64,000 nucleotides of DNA from Solidesulfovibrio magneticus RS-1 (GCF_000010665.1 NC_012796.1:2323501-2387500), one strand, 5' to 3'; shown: positions 28,988 through 38,331, counted from the first letter of the stretch. Notes: generated by a model from the letters alone, not told the origin. Numbers and translations: made by a program.

Positions 28988-30412
28988 ATGGATTTGCGTG
29001 AGATAGGGACGATGCTACGCGAGGAGCGGGAGCGGCAGGGACTCTCCCTCGACACGGTGTCGGACAAGACCAAGATATCACGATCCTGTCTGGCGGCCAT
29101 TGAGGAGGGTAACGACAGCCTGTTGCCCCATCCGGTGTATGCCAAGGGATTCATAAAGAATTACGCGCGATTGCTCGGGGTGGACCATGCGGAGTTCGCC
29201 TCCCGTCTCTCGACCGTGTATCAGGTCGAAGAGCCGACGGCGTTTCGCGACATCTCGCTTGTTACCGACCTTCCCGACGATGATTGCGGCTGTAGCGTGT
29301 CTTCGTCCGCTCCCCGCCCGCCGGTAACGCTCTGGCTCGCCGGAGCCGGGGCCGTTCTCGTCGTCCTGGCCCTGGGATGGTATCTTTTTTCGCATGTGTT
29401 TTCCGGCTCCGGCGCATCCGGCGACGAGGTCAAGCCGTCGGAAACGGCCACCGTTGCTCCGAGCAAGCCTCTTGCTGCGCCCGCCCCCGAGCCAACGCCG
29501 CCTGTGGCGGCTCCCACGCCGGTTCAGCCCGCGCCGACCGTGCCGCCGGTCGTGACGCCCACCGTGCCGCCGGCCGTGACGCCGGCTCCCGCCGAGACGC
29601 TCAAGCCCCAGTCGGAAACCGCCAAAACAGGCGCGCCCACAGCCGACGACAAGGCCACCCAGGACATTGCCGTCAGCGGTCCGGCCGGTTCGGCTCCGGC
29701 CGTGCCCGCCGCCCCGGAGGCCACGCCCGCAGCCCCGGCCGCCCCGGTCGCGCCAACAGCCAAGAACTTTACCGTGGGCGAAACCGGACCCCATGTCGTG
29801 ACCATCGCCGCCAACGAGCGCTGCTGGCTCCAGGCCGGAGCCGACGGCGGGGCCATGCACGAAACCATGCTCGAAAAGGGCGACACCTTCACCGGCCGAT
29901 TCGCCGACAACATGCTCGTGCGACTGGGCAACGCCGGTGCGGTGGAAATCCATTTCGACAACAAGCTCTATCCCCTCCAGGCCGGCAAGGGGTCGGTCAA
30001 GACGCTCAAGTTTGTGGCCAAGAAAACCGACCAGCCGACCTCGGCCAATGGTCAGGGACAGCCTTCGGCCGTGCCCCAAACGGCTGCGGCGCCGACGGCC
30101 CAGCCGGCTGCGTCGCTGCCCGTCGCTTCCCCGGCCGTCGCCCCCACGCCCGGCCCGGCCGCCGAGAACGCCTCCGGAGCCAAGGAAGTCGAGATCTACG
30201 GCCAGGACGGCAGCTGGGTCATCGTCAGCCCGGACAAGGGGCCGTCCAAGGAAATCTACGTGAAAAAGGGCCAGCGCATCACCGTGCCCTTTGGCGAGAA
30301 GATTGAAATCAAGCTCGGCAACCCGAGCAGCGTGGTGTTTCGCTACAACGGCCAGGAAACGCCGGTGACCACCGAGAAGGGGGCCATCAAGACCATCCGG
30401 TTCCCGCAGTAA
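28988..30412 (+). CDS. rodZ: RodZ-like HTH transmembrane protein with two C-terminal DUF4115-type domains
   Basis: A 474-aa cytoskeletal adaptor of the RodZ family, expected to link MreB filaments to the envelope. The N-terminal Xre-type helix-turn-helix (about 5-70) has IGTMLREERERQGLSLDTVSDKTKIS and YAKGFIKNYARLLGVD typical of RodZ; one membrane segment spans about 113-137; a Pro/Ala/Thr-rich linker follows. Two similar periplasmic beta domains come last, about 261-347 (NERCWLQAGADGG...MLVRLGNAGAVEIHFDN) and about 399-474 (DGSWVIVSPDKG...IEIKLGNPSSVVFRYNG), separated by another low-complexity linker. E. coli RodZ has one. Start ATG 28988 follows GAGGAG; an open frame upstream lacks homology. 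Confidence 0.88.
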   Translation: MDLREIGTMLREERERQGLSLDTVSDKTKISRSCLAAIEEGNDSLLPHPVYAKGFIKNYARLLGVDHAEFASRLSTVYQVEEPTAFRDISLVTDLPDDDCGCSVSSSAPRPPVTLWLAGAGAVLVVLALGWYLFSHVFSGSGASGDEVKPSETATVAPSKPLAAPAPEPTPPVAAPTPVQPAPTVPPVVTPTVPPAVTPAPAETLKPQSETAKTGAPTADDKATQDIAVSGPAGSAPAVPAAPEATPAAPAAPVAPTAKNFTVGETGPHVVTIAANERCWLQAGADGGAMHETMLEKGDTFTGRFADNMLVRLGNAGAVEIHFDNKLYPLQAGKGSVKTLKFVAKKTDQPTSANGQGQPSAVPQTAAAPTAQPAASLPVASPAVAPTPGPAAENASGAKEVEIYGQDGSWVIVSPDKGPSKEIYVKKGQRITVPFGEKIEIKLGNPSSVVFRYNGQETPVTTEKGAIKTIRFPQ

Positions 30413-30573
30413 GGGAGCCAATGGTCAGGCGCGTCCGACCTTGGCGGCAGGCAATGGAAAGCGGTCTGGGTTCGTCCGAGAACACAGGCTTACGGGCGCT
30501 TGTCAGGGCGCTGTGGACGCTTGTCGGCGTTTGCAGCGCCTTGACCGCGCCGTGACGGTCGGACCGGGACGGC

Positions 30574-31323
30574 ATGGAGTATAGCGATCAGGCCCTCATA
30601 CTGGCCGTCAAACGGTTCCGGGAGATCGACGCCTGGGTGCGCTTGCTCTCGCCGACGCGGGGGGTCTATACGGCCTTTGCCTTCGGGGGGCTCAAAAGCC
30701 GCCGCCGTTTCCTGGGTTGCCTTGATCCGCTCAACCACGTCCAGTTCAAGGTGCGTCGCTCGGGCTATCGCGGCTACCATTGTCTGGCCGAGGGCAAGCT
30801 GCTTGATGCCCCAAGGCAGTTGCGAAGCCATCCCCAACGCCTGGGCATGGCTGTTAACTGCTTGAAATTTTTCGAGGCCGCCCCGGTCGCTCCGGGAAGC
30901 TTCGCCCAGGCGTACGGCCTGATGCGCGCGATGCTCTCGACCCTGGACGCGGCCGACGAGCCGTCGCCGCTTTTTCCGCTCCTTTTTCGGGCGCGGATGA
31001 CGTTTTTGCACGGCATGTTGCCGGCCTGCGGCCAGTGCGCCGTCTGCGGCCAGCCCCTGGGCCATGACGGAGCGGTGTGCCATGTGGAGGAGGGGCGGGT
31101 GGCCTGCCCCGACTGCCGCGCGGCCGCCTCGGGTGGCGTGCATGCCCGCCTTGGCGGTGAGGCGCTGGCGCTTCTGGCTTCGGCCGTGGAGCAGGGGCCG
31201 GAGCAGTGGGCCGCCTGCCGGCCCCATCCGGCCGCCGGCCGGGAGTTTTCCCGGGCCGTGGATCTCCTGGTGCGCTACCACATGGGGCTGGCCTGGGAGC
31301 AGGGTGGATTCGTGCGAGCCTGA
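30574..31323 (+). CDS. recO: DNA repair protein RecO
   Basis: A 249-aa RecO, which with RecR loads RecA on SSB-coated single strands. It has the N-terminal OB fold (YSDQALILAVKRFREIDAWVRLLSPTRGVYTAFAFGGLKSRRRF), the helical core, and a zinc-binding C4 site CGQCAVCG...CPDC (about 150-185) present in many bacterial RecO. Length is typical. Start ATG at 30574. It is the last gene of the mfd-rodZ run, so two DNA-repair genes bracket the envelope genes. Confidence 0.93.
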   Translation: MEYSDQALILAVKRFREIDAWVRLLSPTRGVYTAFAFGGLKSRRRFLGCLDPLNHVQFKVRRSGYRGYHCLAEGKLLDAPRQLRSHPQRLGMAVNCLKFFEAAPVAPGSFAQAYGLMRAMLSTLDAADEPSPLFPLLFRARMTFLHGMLPACGQCAVCGQPLGHDGAVCHVEEGRVACPDCRAAASGGVHARLGGEALALLASAVEQGPEQWAACRPHPAAGREFSRAVDLLVRYHMGLAWEQGGFVRA

Positions 31324-31518
31324 TTTGGGGGGCGCGCGGCGTATTTCGTAGGCCCGGTCGGACTGTCGTTTTGCCTCGGTCCTGCTGGACCGGCCCAAGC
31401 GGCCGGTGAACGGATTTTATTTGGCCGGGAGGCTTTTCGCGGGGCGCGGCGCGTGCGCCGGCCCGCCCCGTCGCCGCCGCTGCCCGGCCGGCGGCGAAAC
31501 CTTGAAATCGGAGCGAGC

Positions 31519-32391
31519 ATGTACTTTCAGGATGTCATTTTGACGCTGCAAAACTTCTGGGCCAAGTCCGGTTGCCTGGTGGTCCAGCCCTACGACAGCG
31601 AGGTCGGGGCCGGCACCTTCAATCCGCATACGTTTTTCCGGGTCATCGGTCCCGAACCCTGGAACGTCGCCTACGTGCAGCCCTCGCGCCGCCCCACCGA
31701 CGGCCGCTACGGCGAAAATCCCAACCGCCTGCAGCACTATTACCAGTTCCAGGTGATCCTCAAGCCCTCGCCGGACAACATCCAGGATCTCTATTTGCAA
31801 AGCCTGGCCGCCCTGGGGCTTTCCGCCTCGGACCACGACGTGCGTTTCGTTGAGGACGACTGGGAATCCCCCACCCTTGGGGCCTGGGGCCTGGGCTGGG
31901 AAGTCTGGCTCGACGGCATGGAAGCCACCCAGTTCACCTACTTCCAGCAGGTGGGCGGCATCGACCTGTCGCCGGTTTCGGTGGAGATCACCTATGGCCT
32001 TGAGCGCATCACCATGTACCTGCAGCAAAAGGACTCGGTCTACGACCTGGATTGGAACGACCAGGTCACCTACGGCCAAGTGCACCAGCGCGGCGAATAC
32101 GAACATTCGCGCTACAATTTCGAGGAATCCGACGCCGCCATGCTCCTGGCCCATTTCAATGCCTGCGAGAAGGAGTGCAAACGGCTGTGCGAACTGGGCC
32201 TGCCCTGGCCGGCCTATGACTACTGCCTCAAGTGTTCCCACGCCTTCAACATGCTCGAAGCCCGGGGAGCCATCTCCATCACCGAGCGCACCGGCTACAT
32301 CGGCCGGGTGCGGGCCCTGGCCTCGGCGCTGGCCCGGCTCTACGCTGCCCAGCGCAAGGAACTCGACTATCCCCTGCTCAACAAAGGCTAA
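31519..32391 (+). CDS. glyQ: Glycine--tRNA ligase alpha subunit
   Basis: The 290-aa catalytic alpha subunit of the heterotetrameric glycyl-tRNA synthetase. Characteristic stretches: [61 protein letters not shown] and [19 protein letters not shown], with class II motif 2 and 3 residues. The start is ATG 31519 rather than the upstream in-frame start because all known GlyQ begin with this segment. It is 12 nt upstream of glyS. The 195-nt gap before it has only a weak 7-bp hairpin (31389-31407) that may end the recO transcript. Confidence 0.97.
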
Positions 32392-32403
32392 AGGAACCAC
32401 GCC

Positions 32404-34497
32404 ATGTCCCATTTTCTGTTCGAGATCGGATTCGAGGAGATGCCGGCCCGGTTCCTGCCCGGGCTCGTCGACGAGGTGAAAAAGCTCTTTGCCGAAGGGC
32501 TGACCCAGGCCAAGGTCGACTGCGGGACCATCGCCGCCTTTGCCACGCCCCGCCGTCTGGTCGTCAGCGTGCCCGACCTGGCCGCCGCCGCCCGCCGGGA
32601 AGAGGAAGTCGTCAGCGGCCCGCCCGAGAAAGTGGGCTTCGACGCCGCCGGCGCGCCCACCAAGGCCGCCGAGGGCTTTGCCAAGGGCCAGGGCCTGGAC
32701 GTGTCCGCCGTCTTCGTCATGGACACGCCCAAGGGCCGCTATCTGGCCCTGCGCAAGACCACCGGCGGCGAGGCCGCCATTGAACTCCTGCCGGCCCTGT
32801 GCCTGGAGGCGGTCAAAAAGCTCTCCTTCCCCAAGCGCATGCGCTGGGGCAGCCGCGAGTTCGCCTTTGGCCGGCCGGTGCACTGGTTTTTGGCTCTTCT
32901 CGACGACGCTGTGGTGCCGTTCCAGTTCGACGACATCACCTCCGGCCGCGCTACCTACGGCCAGCGCATCATGGGCCCCGGCCCCTTCGAGGTGCCCACG
33001 GCGGCCGCCTATTTCGACATCATCCGCGACAAGGGCAAGGTCGTTCTCGACGCCCGGGAACGCGAAGGCATCGTGCGCTCCCAGGCCGAAGCCCTGGCCA
33101 AGGAAGCCGGCGGCACGGCCGTCATCAATCCGGCCCTTTTGGCTGAGGTCACGGGCCTCACCGAACATCCGGTGGTGCTGCTTGGCCGTTTCGACCCCAA
33201 ATTCCTCGACGTGCCCCGCGAAGTGCTCATCACCAGCATGGAGAGCCATCAAAAGAGCTTTGCCGTGGAAGACGGCAAGGGCGGGCTTCTGCCCGTTTTC
33301 CTGACGACCCTGGGCCTTGTGCCGGGCAATGTGGAACTCGTGCGCCGGGGCTGGCAGCGGGTGCTGACCGCCCGCCTGGAAGACGCCCGGTTTTTCTGGG
33401 AGGCCGATCTTTCGGCCAGCCTGGAAACCTGGCAGAAAAAGCTGGAAAACGTGGTCTTCCTGGCCGGCCTTGGCTCCATGCGCGACAAGGGCAAGCGGTT
33501 GGAACGGCTGTGCGGGCTTATCGCCGAACAGGCCGGCAAGCCCGAGATCATGCTGGAAGCCTCCCAGGCCGGCGGACTGGCCAAAGTTGATCTCGTTTCG
33601 GATATGGTGGGCGAGTTCGCCGAACTCCAAGGGATCATGGGCGGCATTTACAGCCGTCGCAAGGGCCAGTCCAAGACGGCCTCCCGGGCCGTGGCCGAGC
33701 AGTATCTGCCGGCCGGACCGGACAGCCCCGTGCCGGCGACCCTGGCCGGCGCCATCCTGTCCATCGCCGACAAGGCCGACACTCTGGCCGGCTGCTTCGG
33801 CCTGGACATGGCCCCGACCGGCGCGGCCGACCCCTACGCCCTGCGCCGGGCGGCCCTGGGCATCTGCCGCGTCGTCATCGAGCACGGCTTGCGCCTGGAC
33901 CTCATGGAACTGCTCCAGGGAGCCATCGACGGCTACGGCGAGGTGAAGTTCAAGGTGGACCGCACCCACGTCCTGGCCAAGCTCCTCGACTTCTTCGGCC
34001 AGCGCCTCAAGGCCTACTTCACCGGCCAGGGCTACGACACCTTGGTGGTGGAAGCGGCCCTGGGCGCGTCCTACACCGACATCGCCGCGCTGTCGGCCCG
34101 TCTGTCCGCCCTGGCCGGATTCGCCGCCAAGCCGGACTTTGACCAGGCCGTGCTGACCTTCAAGCGGGCCGCCAACATCATTCGCAAGCAGGGCGTGGGA
34201 GCCGGCGTGCCGCTGACCGGCGCGGTCAAGGCGGCGCTCCTGGAAGAGCAGGCCGAGAAGGATCTGGCGGCGGTGTGCCAGGACGTGTTCCCGCGCTTCG
34301 ATGCGCTCTTCGATGCCGGCGACTACGGGGCGGTGCTGGAGCTGCTTTACGAGCTGCGGCCGTCGGTGGACGCCTTCTTCGACAACGTCATGGTCATGTG
34401 CGACGACATGGATATGCGGCTTAACCGCCTCAATCTGCTCAAGTCGCTGGTTGACCGTCTGGGCCGGGTGGCGGATTTCGCCGCCCTACAAGTGTAA
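32404..34497 (+). CDS. glyS: Glycine--tRNA ligase beta subunit
   Basis: The 697-aa beta subunit, which recognises tRNA-Gly. The N-terminus SHFLFEIGFEEMPARFLPG is diagnostic; HD-domain-like and anticodon-binding parts follow, with ITSMESHQKSFAVEDGKGGLLPVF (about 277-300), GGIYSRRKGQSKTASRAVAEQYLP and DPYALRRAALGICRVVIEHGL in the C-terminal half. Start ATG at 32404 follows AAAGGAACC. Forms an operon with glyQ; rpsT follows but has its own candidate promoter. Confidence 0.97.
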   Translation: MSHFLFEIGFEEMPARFLPGLVDEVKKLFAEGLTQAKVDCGTIAAFATPRRLVVSVPDLAAAARREEEVVSGPPEKVGFDAAGAPTKAAEGFAKGQGLDVSAVFVMDTPKGRYLALRKTTGGEAAIELLPALCLEAVKKLSFPKRMRWGSREFAFGRPVHWFLALLDDAVVPFQFDDITSGRATYGQRIMGPGPFEVPTAAAYFDIIRDKGKVVLDAREREGIVRSQAEALAKEAGGTAVINPALLAEVTGLTEHPVVLLGRFDPKFLDVPREVLITSMESHQKSFAVEDGKGGLLPVFLTTLGLVPGNVELVRRGWQRVLTARLEDARFFWEADLSASLETWQKKLENVVFLAGLGSMRDKGKRLERLCGLIAEQAGKPEIMLEASQAGGLAKVDLVSDMVGEFAELQGIMGGIYSRRKGQSKTASRAVAEQYLPAGPDSPVPATLAGAILSIADKADTLAGCFGLDMAPTGAADPYALRRAALGICRVVIEHGLRLDLMELLQGAIDGYGEVKFKVDRTHVLAKLLDFFGQRLKAYFTGQGYDTLVVEAALGASYTDIAALSARLSALAGFAAKPDFDQAVLTFKRAANIIRKQGVGAGVPLTGAVKAALLEEQAEKDLAAVCQDVFPRFDALFDAGDYGAVLELLYELRPSVDAFFDNVMVMCDDMDMRLNRLNLLKSLVDRLGRVADFAALQV

Positions 34498-34513
34498 TAT
34501 TCGCATAAATTGC

Positions 34514-34544
34514 TTGACAGGGTTGGCGCATTGGGCTAGCTAAT
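34514..34544 (+). promoter_or_regulatory. Putative rpsT promoter
   Basis: Perfect -35 TTGACA at 34514-34519 in an A/T-rich patch right after glyS, with GCTAAT at 34539-34544 (19-nt spacer, four of six) as the best -10. Assigned by eye. Confidence 0.42.
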
Positions 34545-34579
34545 CCTGCTTCAGCGAACACTTCACGGAGGAACGATCC

Positions 34580-34849
34580 TTGGCCAACCATAAATCCGCC
34601 ATCAAACGGCATCGTCAAAACCTTTTGGCCCGGGCTCGCAACCGGGCGGTCAAGACCCGCGTGCGTAACGTCATCAAGGCCGTGCGCGCCGCCCTGATCG
34701 GCGGGGACGCCGCTGCCGCCGAAACCGCCCTGCTGACCGCCACCAAGGTGCTCGACAAGGCCGCCACCAAAAAGATCATTCACTGGAAGACCGCCGCCCG
34801 CAACATCTCGCGGCTGTCCACTGCCGTCAACAAGGCCAAATCGGCCTAG
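34580..34849 (+). CDS. rpsT: 30S ribosomal protein S20
   Basis: An 89-aa ribosomal protein S20: [34 protein letters not shown] at the N-terminus and [23 protein letters not shown] at the C-terminus are diagnostic. The start is a TTG at 34580, seven bases after GGAGG; no ATG or GTG would keep the conserved ANHKSA. E. coli rpsT also starts with UUG, where the weak start is part of autoregulation, so similar control is plausible here. A terminator follows at 34876. Confidence 0.97.
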   Translation: MANHKSAIKRHRQNLLARARNRAVKTRVRNVIKAVRAALIGGDAAAAETALLTATKVLDKAATKKIIHWKTAARNISRLSTAVNKAKSA

Positions 34850-34875
34850 TCTTCCGGTTTACTGGTGTTTTTCCA

Positions 34876-34908
34876 AGGCCCGCCGCGAGGTTTCGCGGTG
34901 GGCTTTTG
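34876..34908 (+). terminator. Rho-independent terminator after rpsT
   Basis: 10-bp stem GCCCGCCGCG / CGCGGTGGGC (one G-T pair) with a short loop, then TTTTGG. Lies 28 nt after the rpsT stop. Confidence 0.8.
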
Positions 34909-35046
34909 GCGTTTGCAGCATGGCGACTGCGGCTGTTTGGCTGGGCGGAGTGGGACGGTCCTGAGGCTTTTGCCGGGGTGAATTTCGGCTGGCGCTTGCG
35001 CCTTGGCCGGGGCAGAGTCGGGCGACGCACCCGAAAGGAGCAGGGC

Positions 35047-35604
35047 ATGGGCAAATGGTTTGGAACGATGGTGTTGGCGATGCTGTTTACAGCGCTCGGC
35101 GGGGCTGTTGCCTTTGCCGGGCCGCCCGTTTCCGCTATTTCGGCCAGTTACGACGCGGACAAGCCGGCGGCCGGCCGGCCCCATCCGGCCGCGACCGAGG
35201 CGGAAAAAGCCCTGGACAAGCTGCTGCGGCTTTCGGAGAAGCGCGTCGGGCTGGTGGCCGCGCTGCTTGGCCGACCTGGCGGCGGCAAGGGCGAGGCCGC
35301 CTTGGCGCGCGAGCTGACCACCGTCCGGCTACGCCATGATCTGTCCGAGCTGGAACGCAAAGCCGTTCGCGACAACTGCAAAGGGCGCTATATTCCTGGT
35401 GAACTCTGCGGCCTGGATTACAATCCGCTCACCTGCGCCCAGGACGAATCCGACGCGCCCTATAGCTACCGCACCACGGCCGCGACTGCCGACCGGTCGG
35501 ACATCACCTATTCCTGGCCGGGCTCGGCCGCCCCTTCGGCGAGCTTTGTCATGGTCCGGGAGGCAGGGGTCTGGAAGCTCGACGCCGCGCGGTGTCTGCC
35601 GTGA
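35047..35604 (+). CDS. Secreted protein of unknown function
   Basis: A 185-aa protein with a signal peptide (MGKWFGTMVLAMLFTALGGAVAFA). The mature part has a helical stretch (EAEKALDKLLRLSEKRVGLVAALLG, ALARELTTVRLRHDLSELERKAV) followed by a C-terminal half with three Cys (DNCKGRYIPGELCGLDYNPLTCAQ) plus one near the end (DAARCLP), suggesting disulfides. The end, SFVMVREAGVWKLDAARC, resembles the strand pattern of NTF2-like or SnoaL-type domains. No family recognised. Start ATG 35047 follows AAGGAG; the frame upstream of it lacks coding character. The next gene begins within its last codons. Confidence 0.72.
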   Translation: MGKWFGTMVLAMLFTALGGAVAFAGPPVSAISASYDADKPAAGRPHPAATEAEKALDKLLRLSEKRVGLVAALLGRPGGGKGEAALARELTTVRLRHDLSELERKAVRDNCKGRYIPGELCGLDYNPLTCAQDESDAPYSYRTTAATADRSDITYSWPGSAAPSASFVMVREAGVWKLDAARCLP

Positions 35605-36185
35605 CCGGGGAGAATGGGCGAGCGAGGCGGCTGCTGGTCGCGGCCGACATTTACGGCATCACCCCGGCGCTTCGCGCCTTGGCGGCCGATCTCGGCGGCG
35701 AGGCCGAGTTCCTTTCTCCTTGGGAAGGCGAGGGCAGTCCCTTTGCCACGGAACAGGACTCCCACGCCGCGTTCGTTGCCGGGCCCGGGCTTGAGGCCTA
35801 TGCCGAGCGGATTGCCATGGCGTCGGCCGGGGAGCCGGTTATGCTGGTGGGATTTAGCGTCGGGGCCACGGCGGCCTGGCTTTTCGCCGCCGGGCAGCAT
35901 TGTCATCCAGACTGCCGGCTCGTGCTGTTCTACGGCTCGCGCATCCGCCATTATCTGGATTTGCGCCCGCGTTGCCGGGTGGAGGCCATTTTCGCCGAAC
36001 ACGAAGCGGCTTTTGATCCGCAGGCCGTGGCGGCGGCCATCGCCTCGGAGACGGTGCGGACCGAGGTCGTGCCGGACTCGGCCCATGGATTTATGAACGC
36101 GCTTTCGCCGGGCTATGACGCGGCGTTGGCCGGGCGGCAGCTTGCCGCGCTACGCACGGCAACGGCAGAAGTCCTGTCACTGTAA
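35592..36185 (+). CDS. Dienelactone hydrolase-like alpha/beta hydrolase
   Basis: A 197-aa compact alpha/beta hydrolase. The nucleophile elbow is GFSVGATAAW (about residues 88-97), and a C-terminal DSAHGFMN (about 161-168) gives the catalytic His in the style of dienelactone hydrolases, which often have AHGF here; an acidic residue between them is plausible in the FYGSRIRHYLDL region. Substrate unknown. Two GTG starts are possible: 35592 (used here) and 35601, which overlaps the previous stop as GTGA. It is in a run with the secreted protein and the M1-like peptidase. Confidence 0.75.
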   Translation: MSAVTGENGRARRLLVAADIYGITPALRALAADLGGEAEFLSPWEGEGSPFATEQDSHAAFVAGPGLEAYAERIAMASAGEPVMLVGFSVGATAAWLFAAGQHCHPDCRLVLFYGSRIRHYLDLRPRCRVEAIFAEHEAAFDPQAVAAAIASETVRTEVVPDSAHGFMNALSPGYDAALAGRQLAALRTATAEVLSL

Positions 36186-36216
36186 AAAGCCGTCGTCACG
36201 GTACGGGAGCTTGGTC

Positions 36217-38268
36217 ATGAAACAAGGCAGGATGAAAGCCCGGGTCCGGTACTGGGTGGTTGTGCTGCTGTGGGCGACGTTGCTGCTGGCGAACACGAGC
36301 GCCCCGTGTCTGGCCGCGCCCAGCCACACGATTGACGCGCGTTTTGATCCCGCCGCCAGGACCCTGGCCGTCACGGCGACATTGATCCTTCCAGGCGGGC
36401 AGGGCGGGCACGTCGTCACCCTTGCGCCCACGGCCAGGGACTTGCGTCTTGCCGCCGGCAACGTCGCCATTGCCTTCCAGCGTGCCAAGGACACTGTCCG
36501 CTTCCATACGCCGCCGGGCACGTCGTCGATCCGGCTGGACTATGTCCTGCCGCTGGACGCGCCGCCGGAGGAACTGCCGGTCTCCATGGACAATCCCGGC
36601 GCGCTGGCCTCGGACGCGGTCAGCGGCGCTGACTGGGCCATGCTCATGCCGGCAAGCCTCTGGCATCCGCTGCTTGCGGGTAGGGCCAACGCCTACCATC
36701 TGCGCTTGAGCGCCCCAAGCGGCATCAAAGCCGTCACCCAGGGAACGCTTGGACGAATTGACGATCAGGATGGGCAAACCGTCTCCACCTGGGACATTGC
36801 CAAGCCCGTGGGCCGTCTGGGCCTTTGCCTGGCTCCCTACACGCTTTCCGAGGCCAGGGACGCGCCGGCCCTGGTCCAGACCTTTCTGCTGGCCCAGTCG
36901 AACCGATTGGCTGCGACCTATCTGGCCGCTTCGGCCAAGTATTTGCGCTTTTACACCGATCTGCACGGACCCTACGCCTTTACGAAGTTCGCGGTGGCGG
37001 AGAATCCGCTGCCCACGGGCTACGGCCTGCCGTCCTACACGTTGCTCGGCTCCCAGGTCATTGCCTTGCCCTTCATTCCGGCCACCAGCCTGCGCCACGA
37101 GATCGCCCATTCGTGGTGGGGCAACGGCGTGCTGGTGGACGACGCCGGGGGCAACTGGTGCGAGGGGCTGACCACCTATGTGGCCGATTACCTGGCCAAG
37201 GAGGAGGAGTCGCCCCAGGCGGCCCGGGAGTATCGCCTGAAAACCTTGCGCGCCTTTGCCGCCTTGGCCGGCCAGGGCCAGGACATGCCGCTGGACCGCT
37301 TTGGCGGGCGTTTTTCGCCGGCCAGTCAGGCGGTTGGTTACGGCAAGGCGATGTACGTCTTTCACATGCTGCGTGGCTTCGTCGGCGAGGCCGCCTTTTG
37401 GCAGGGATTGCGCCAGCTCTATGCCGCGCGTCTTTTCAAGCCCACCTCCTGGGAAGACATCCGCCGCGTCTATGCCGGGCTGCCCGGGTTCGACGCGGCC
37501 CGCAGCCGGCGCTTTTTCCGCCAATGGCTGACGCGCCCGGGCGGCCCGACCCCGCGGCTGGAGCGGGTCGCGGCCAAGGCCAATCCGGCCGGCGGCTATG
37601 ACGTGACGGTTGTTGTCGGCCAGGGCGGGCAACCGTATCTGCTGCGTCTGACTCTTGCTGTCGAAACCGAGGCCGGCCAAACGGCCACGACCTTCGTCAT
37701 GGACAGCCGGCGGCATACGGCGTCGCTGACCGTGCCGGCCAGGCCGCTGCGGGCGGTCCTGGACCCCGGGGCCGACTGTTTCCGGCTACTGGACGCGGCC
37801 GAATCCCCGCCCACGGTCAACGCGGTCAAGGCCAGCCGGGCGCTGACGGTGCTGGTGGCCGACGACGCGCCCGAGAGTCTCCAGGCCGCCGTGCCCCGGC
37901 TGTTGGCCGGCCTGGGCCAGGAAGGCGCGCGGTTGATCCGGGAATCCGCCCTGGATGGGCCAGCCGTCGCCGCCCTTGGGCAGGGCGACGTGCTGGTCGT
38001 GGGTCGGCCCCGGGTGGCCGTCGAGGGCATGGTCGACGCCCTGGCCTTGTCGCCGGAGAGCGACACGGCGTTTGCCGTGGTCAAGCGGGGGCAAGGGATC
38101 GCGGCGGCATTCACGGCCCGGCCCGAAGCGGCGGCCAAGGATGTGGAAGCGGCGGCGGGCAAGGTCACCCACTATGGTTCGTTTGGGATTGTGGGATTCA
38201 AGGAAGGCAAGAACGTGCGGAAAAGCACGCCGGAACCAGCGGATTCGCCGTTAATCAAAACATTTTGA
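36217..38268 (+). CDS. M1-like exported metallopeptidase
   Basis: A 683-aa protein with an N-terminal signal (VRYWVVVLLWATLLLANTSAPCLAA) and an M1/gluzincin catalytic domain. The zinc site is HEIAHSWWGNGV (about 293) with the third ligand in NWCEGLTTY; the spacing between the second His and the Glu is 17 residues, one fewer than the usual 18. The peptidase M1 GxMEN exopeptidase motif is not seen; AENPLPTGYGLPSYTLLG occupies that place, so it may not be a true aminopeptidase. The last 150 residues form a separate alpha/beta region. Start ATG 36217 follows GGGAG. Followed by convergent selD operon. Confidence 0.82.
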   Translation: MKQGRMKARVRYWVVVLLWATLLLANTSAPCLAAPSHTIDARFDPAARTLAVTATLILPGGQGGHVVTLAPTARDLRLAAGNVAIAFQRAKDTVRFHTPPGTSSIRLDYVLPLDAPPEELPVSMDNPGALASDAVSGADWAMLMPASLWHPLLAGRANAYHLRLSAPSGIKAVTQGTLGRIDDQDGQTVSTWDIAKPVGRLGLCLAPYTLSEARDAPALVQTFLLAQSNRLAATYLAASAKYLRFYTDLHGPYAFTKFAVAENPLPTGYGLPSYTLLGSQVIALPFIPATSLRHEIAHSWWGNGVLVDDAGGNWCEGLTTYVADYLAKEEESPQAAREYRLKTLRAFAALAGQGQDMPLDRFGGRFSPASQAVGYGKAMYVFHMLRGFVGEAAFWQGLRQLYAARLFKPTSWEDIRRVYAGLPGFDAARSRRFFRQWLTRPGGPTPRLERVAAKANPAGGYDVTVVVGQGGQPYLLRLTLAVETEAGQTATTFVMDSRRHTASLTVPARPLRAVLDPGADCFRLLDAAESPPTVNAVKASRALTVLVADDAPESLQAAVPRLLAGLGQEGARLIRESALDGPAVAALGQGDVLVVGRPRVAVEGMVDALALSPESDTAFAVVKRGQGIAAAFTARPEAAAKDVEAAAGKVTHYGSFGIVGFKEGKNVRKSTPEPADSPLIKTF

Positions 38269-38279
38269 CGTCTCCATGT

Positions 38280-38318
38280 GGGGGCCGGGGGGGCGGTCGG
38301 CCCCCGGCCGCCGGAGGC
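38280..38318 (-). repeat. GC-rich 3'-end-associated stem-loop repeat, copy D
   Basis: Diverged copy of the element at 2147, on the minus strand, starting 14 nt after the selD stop. It keeps GCCTCCGGCGGCCGGGGGCC, but the distal arm is altered. It lies between two convergent genes. Confidence 0.7.
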
Positions 38319-38331
38319 ATCCGCCTTTGCG

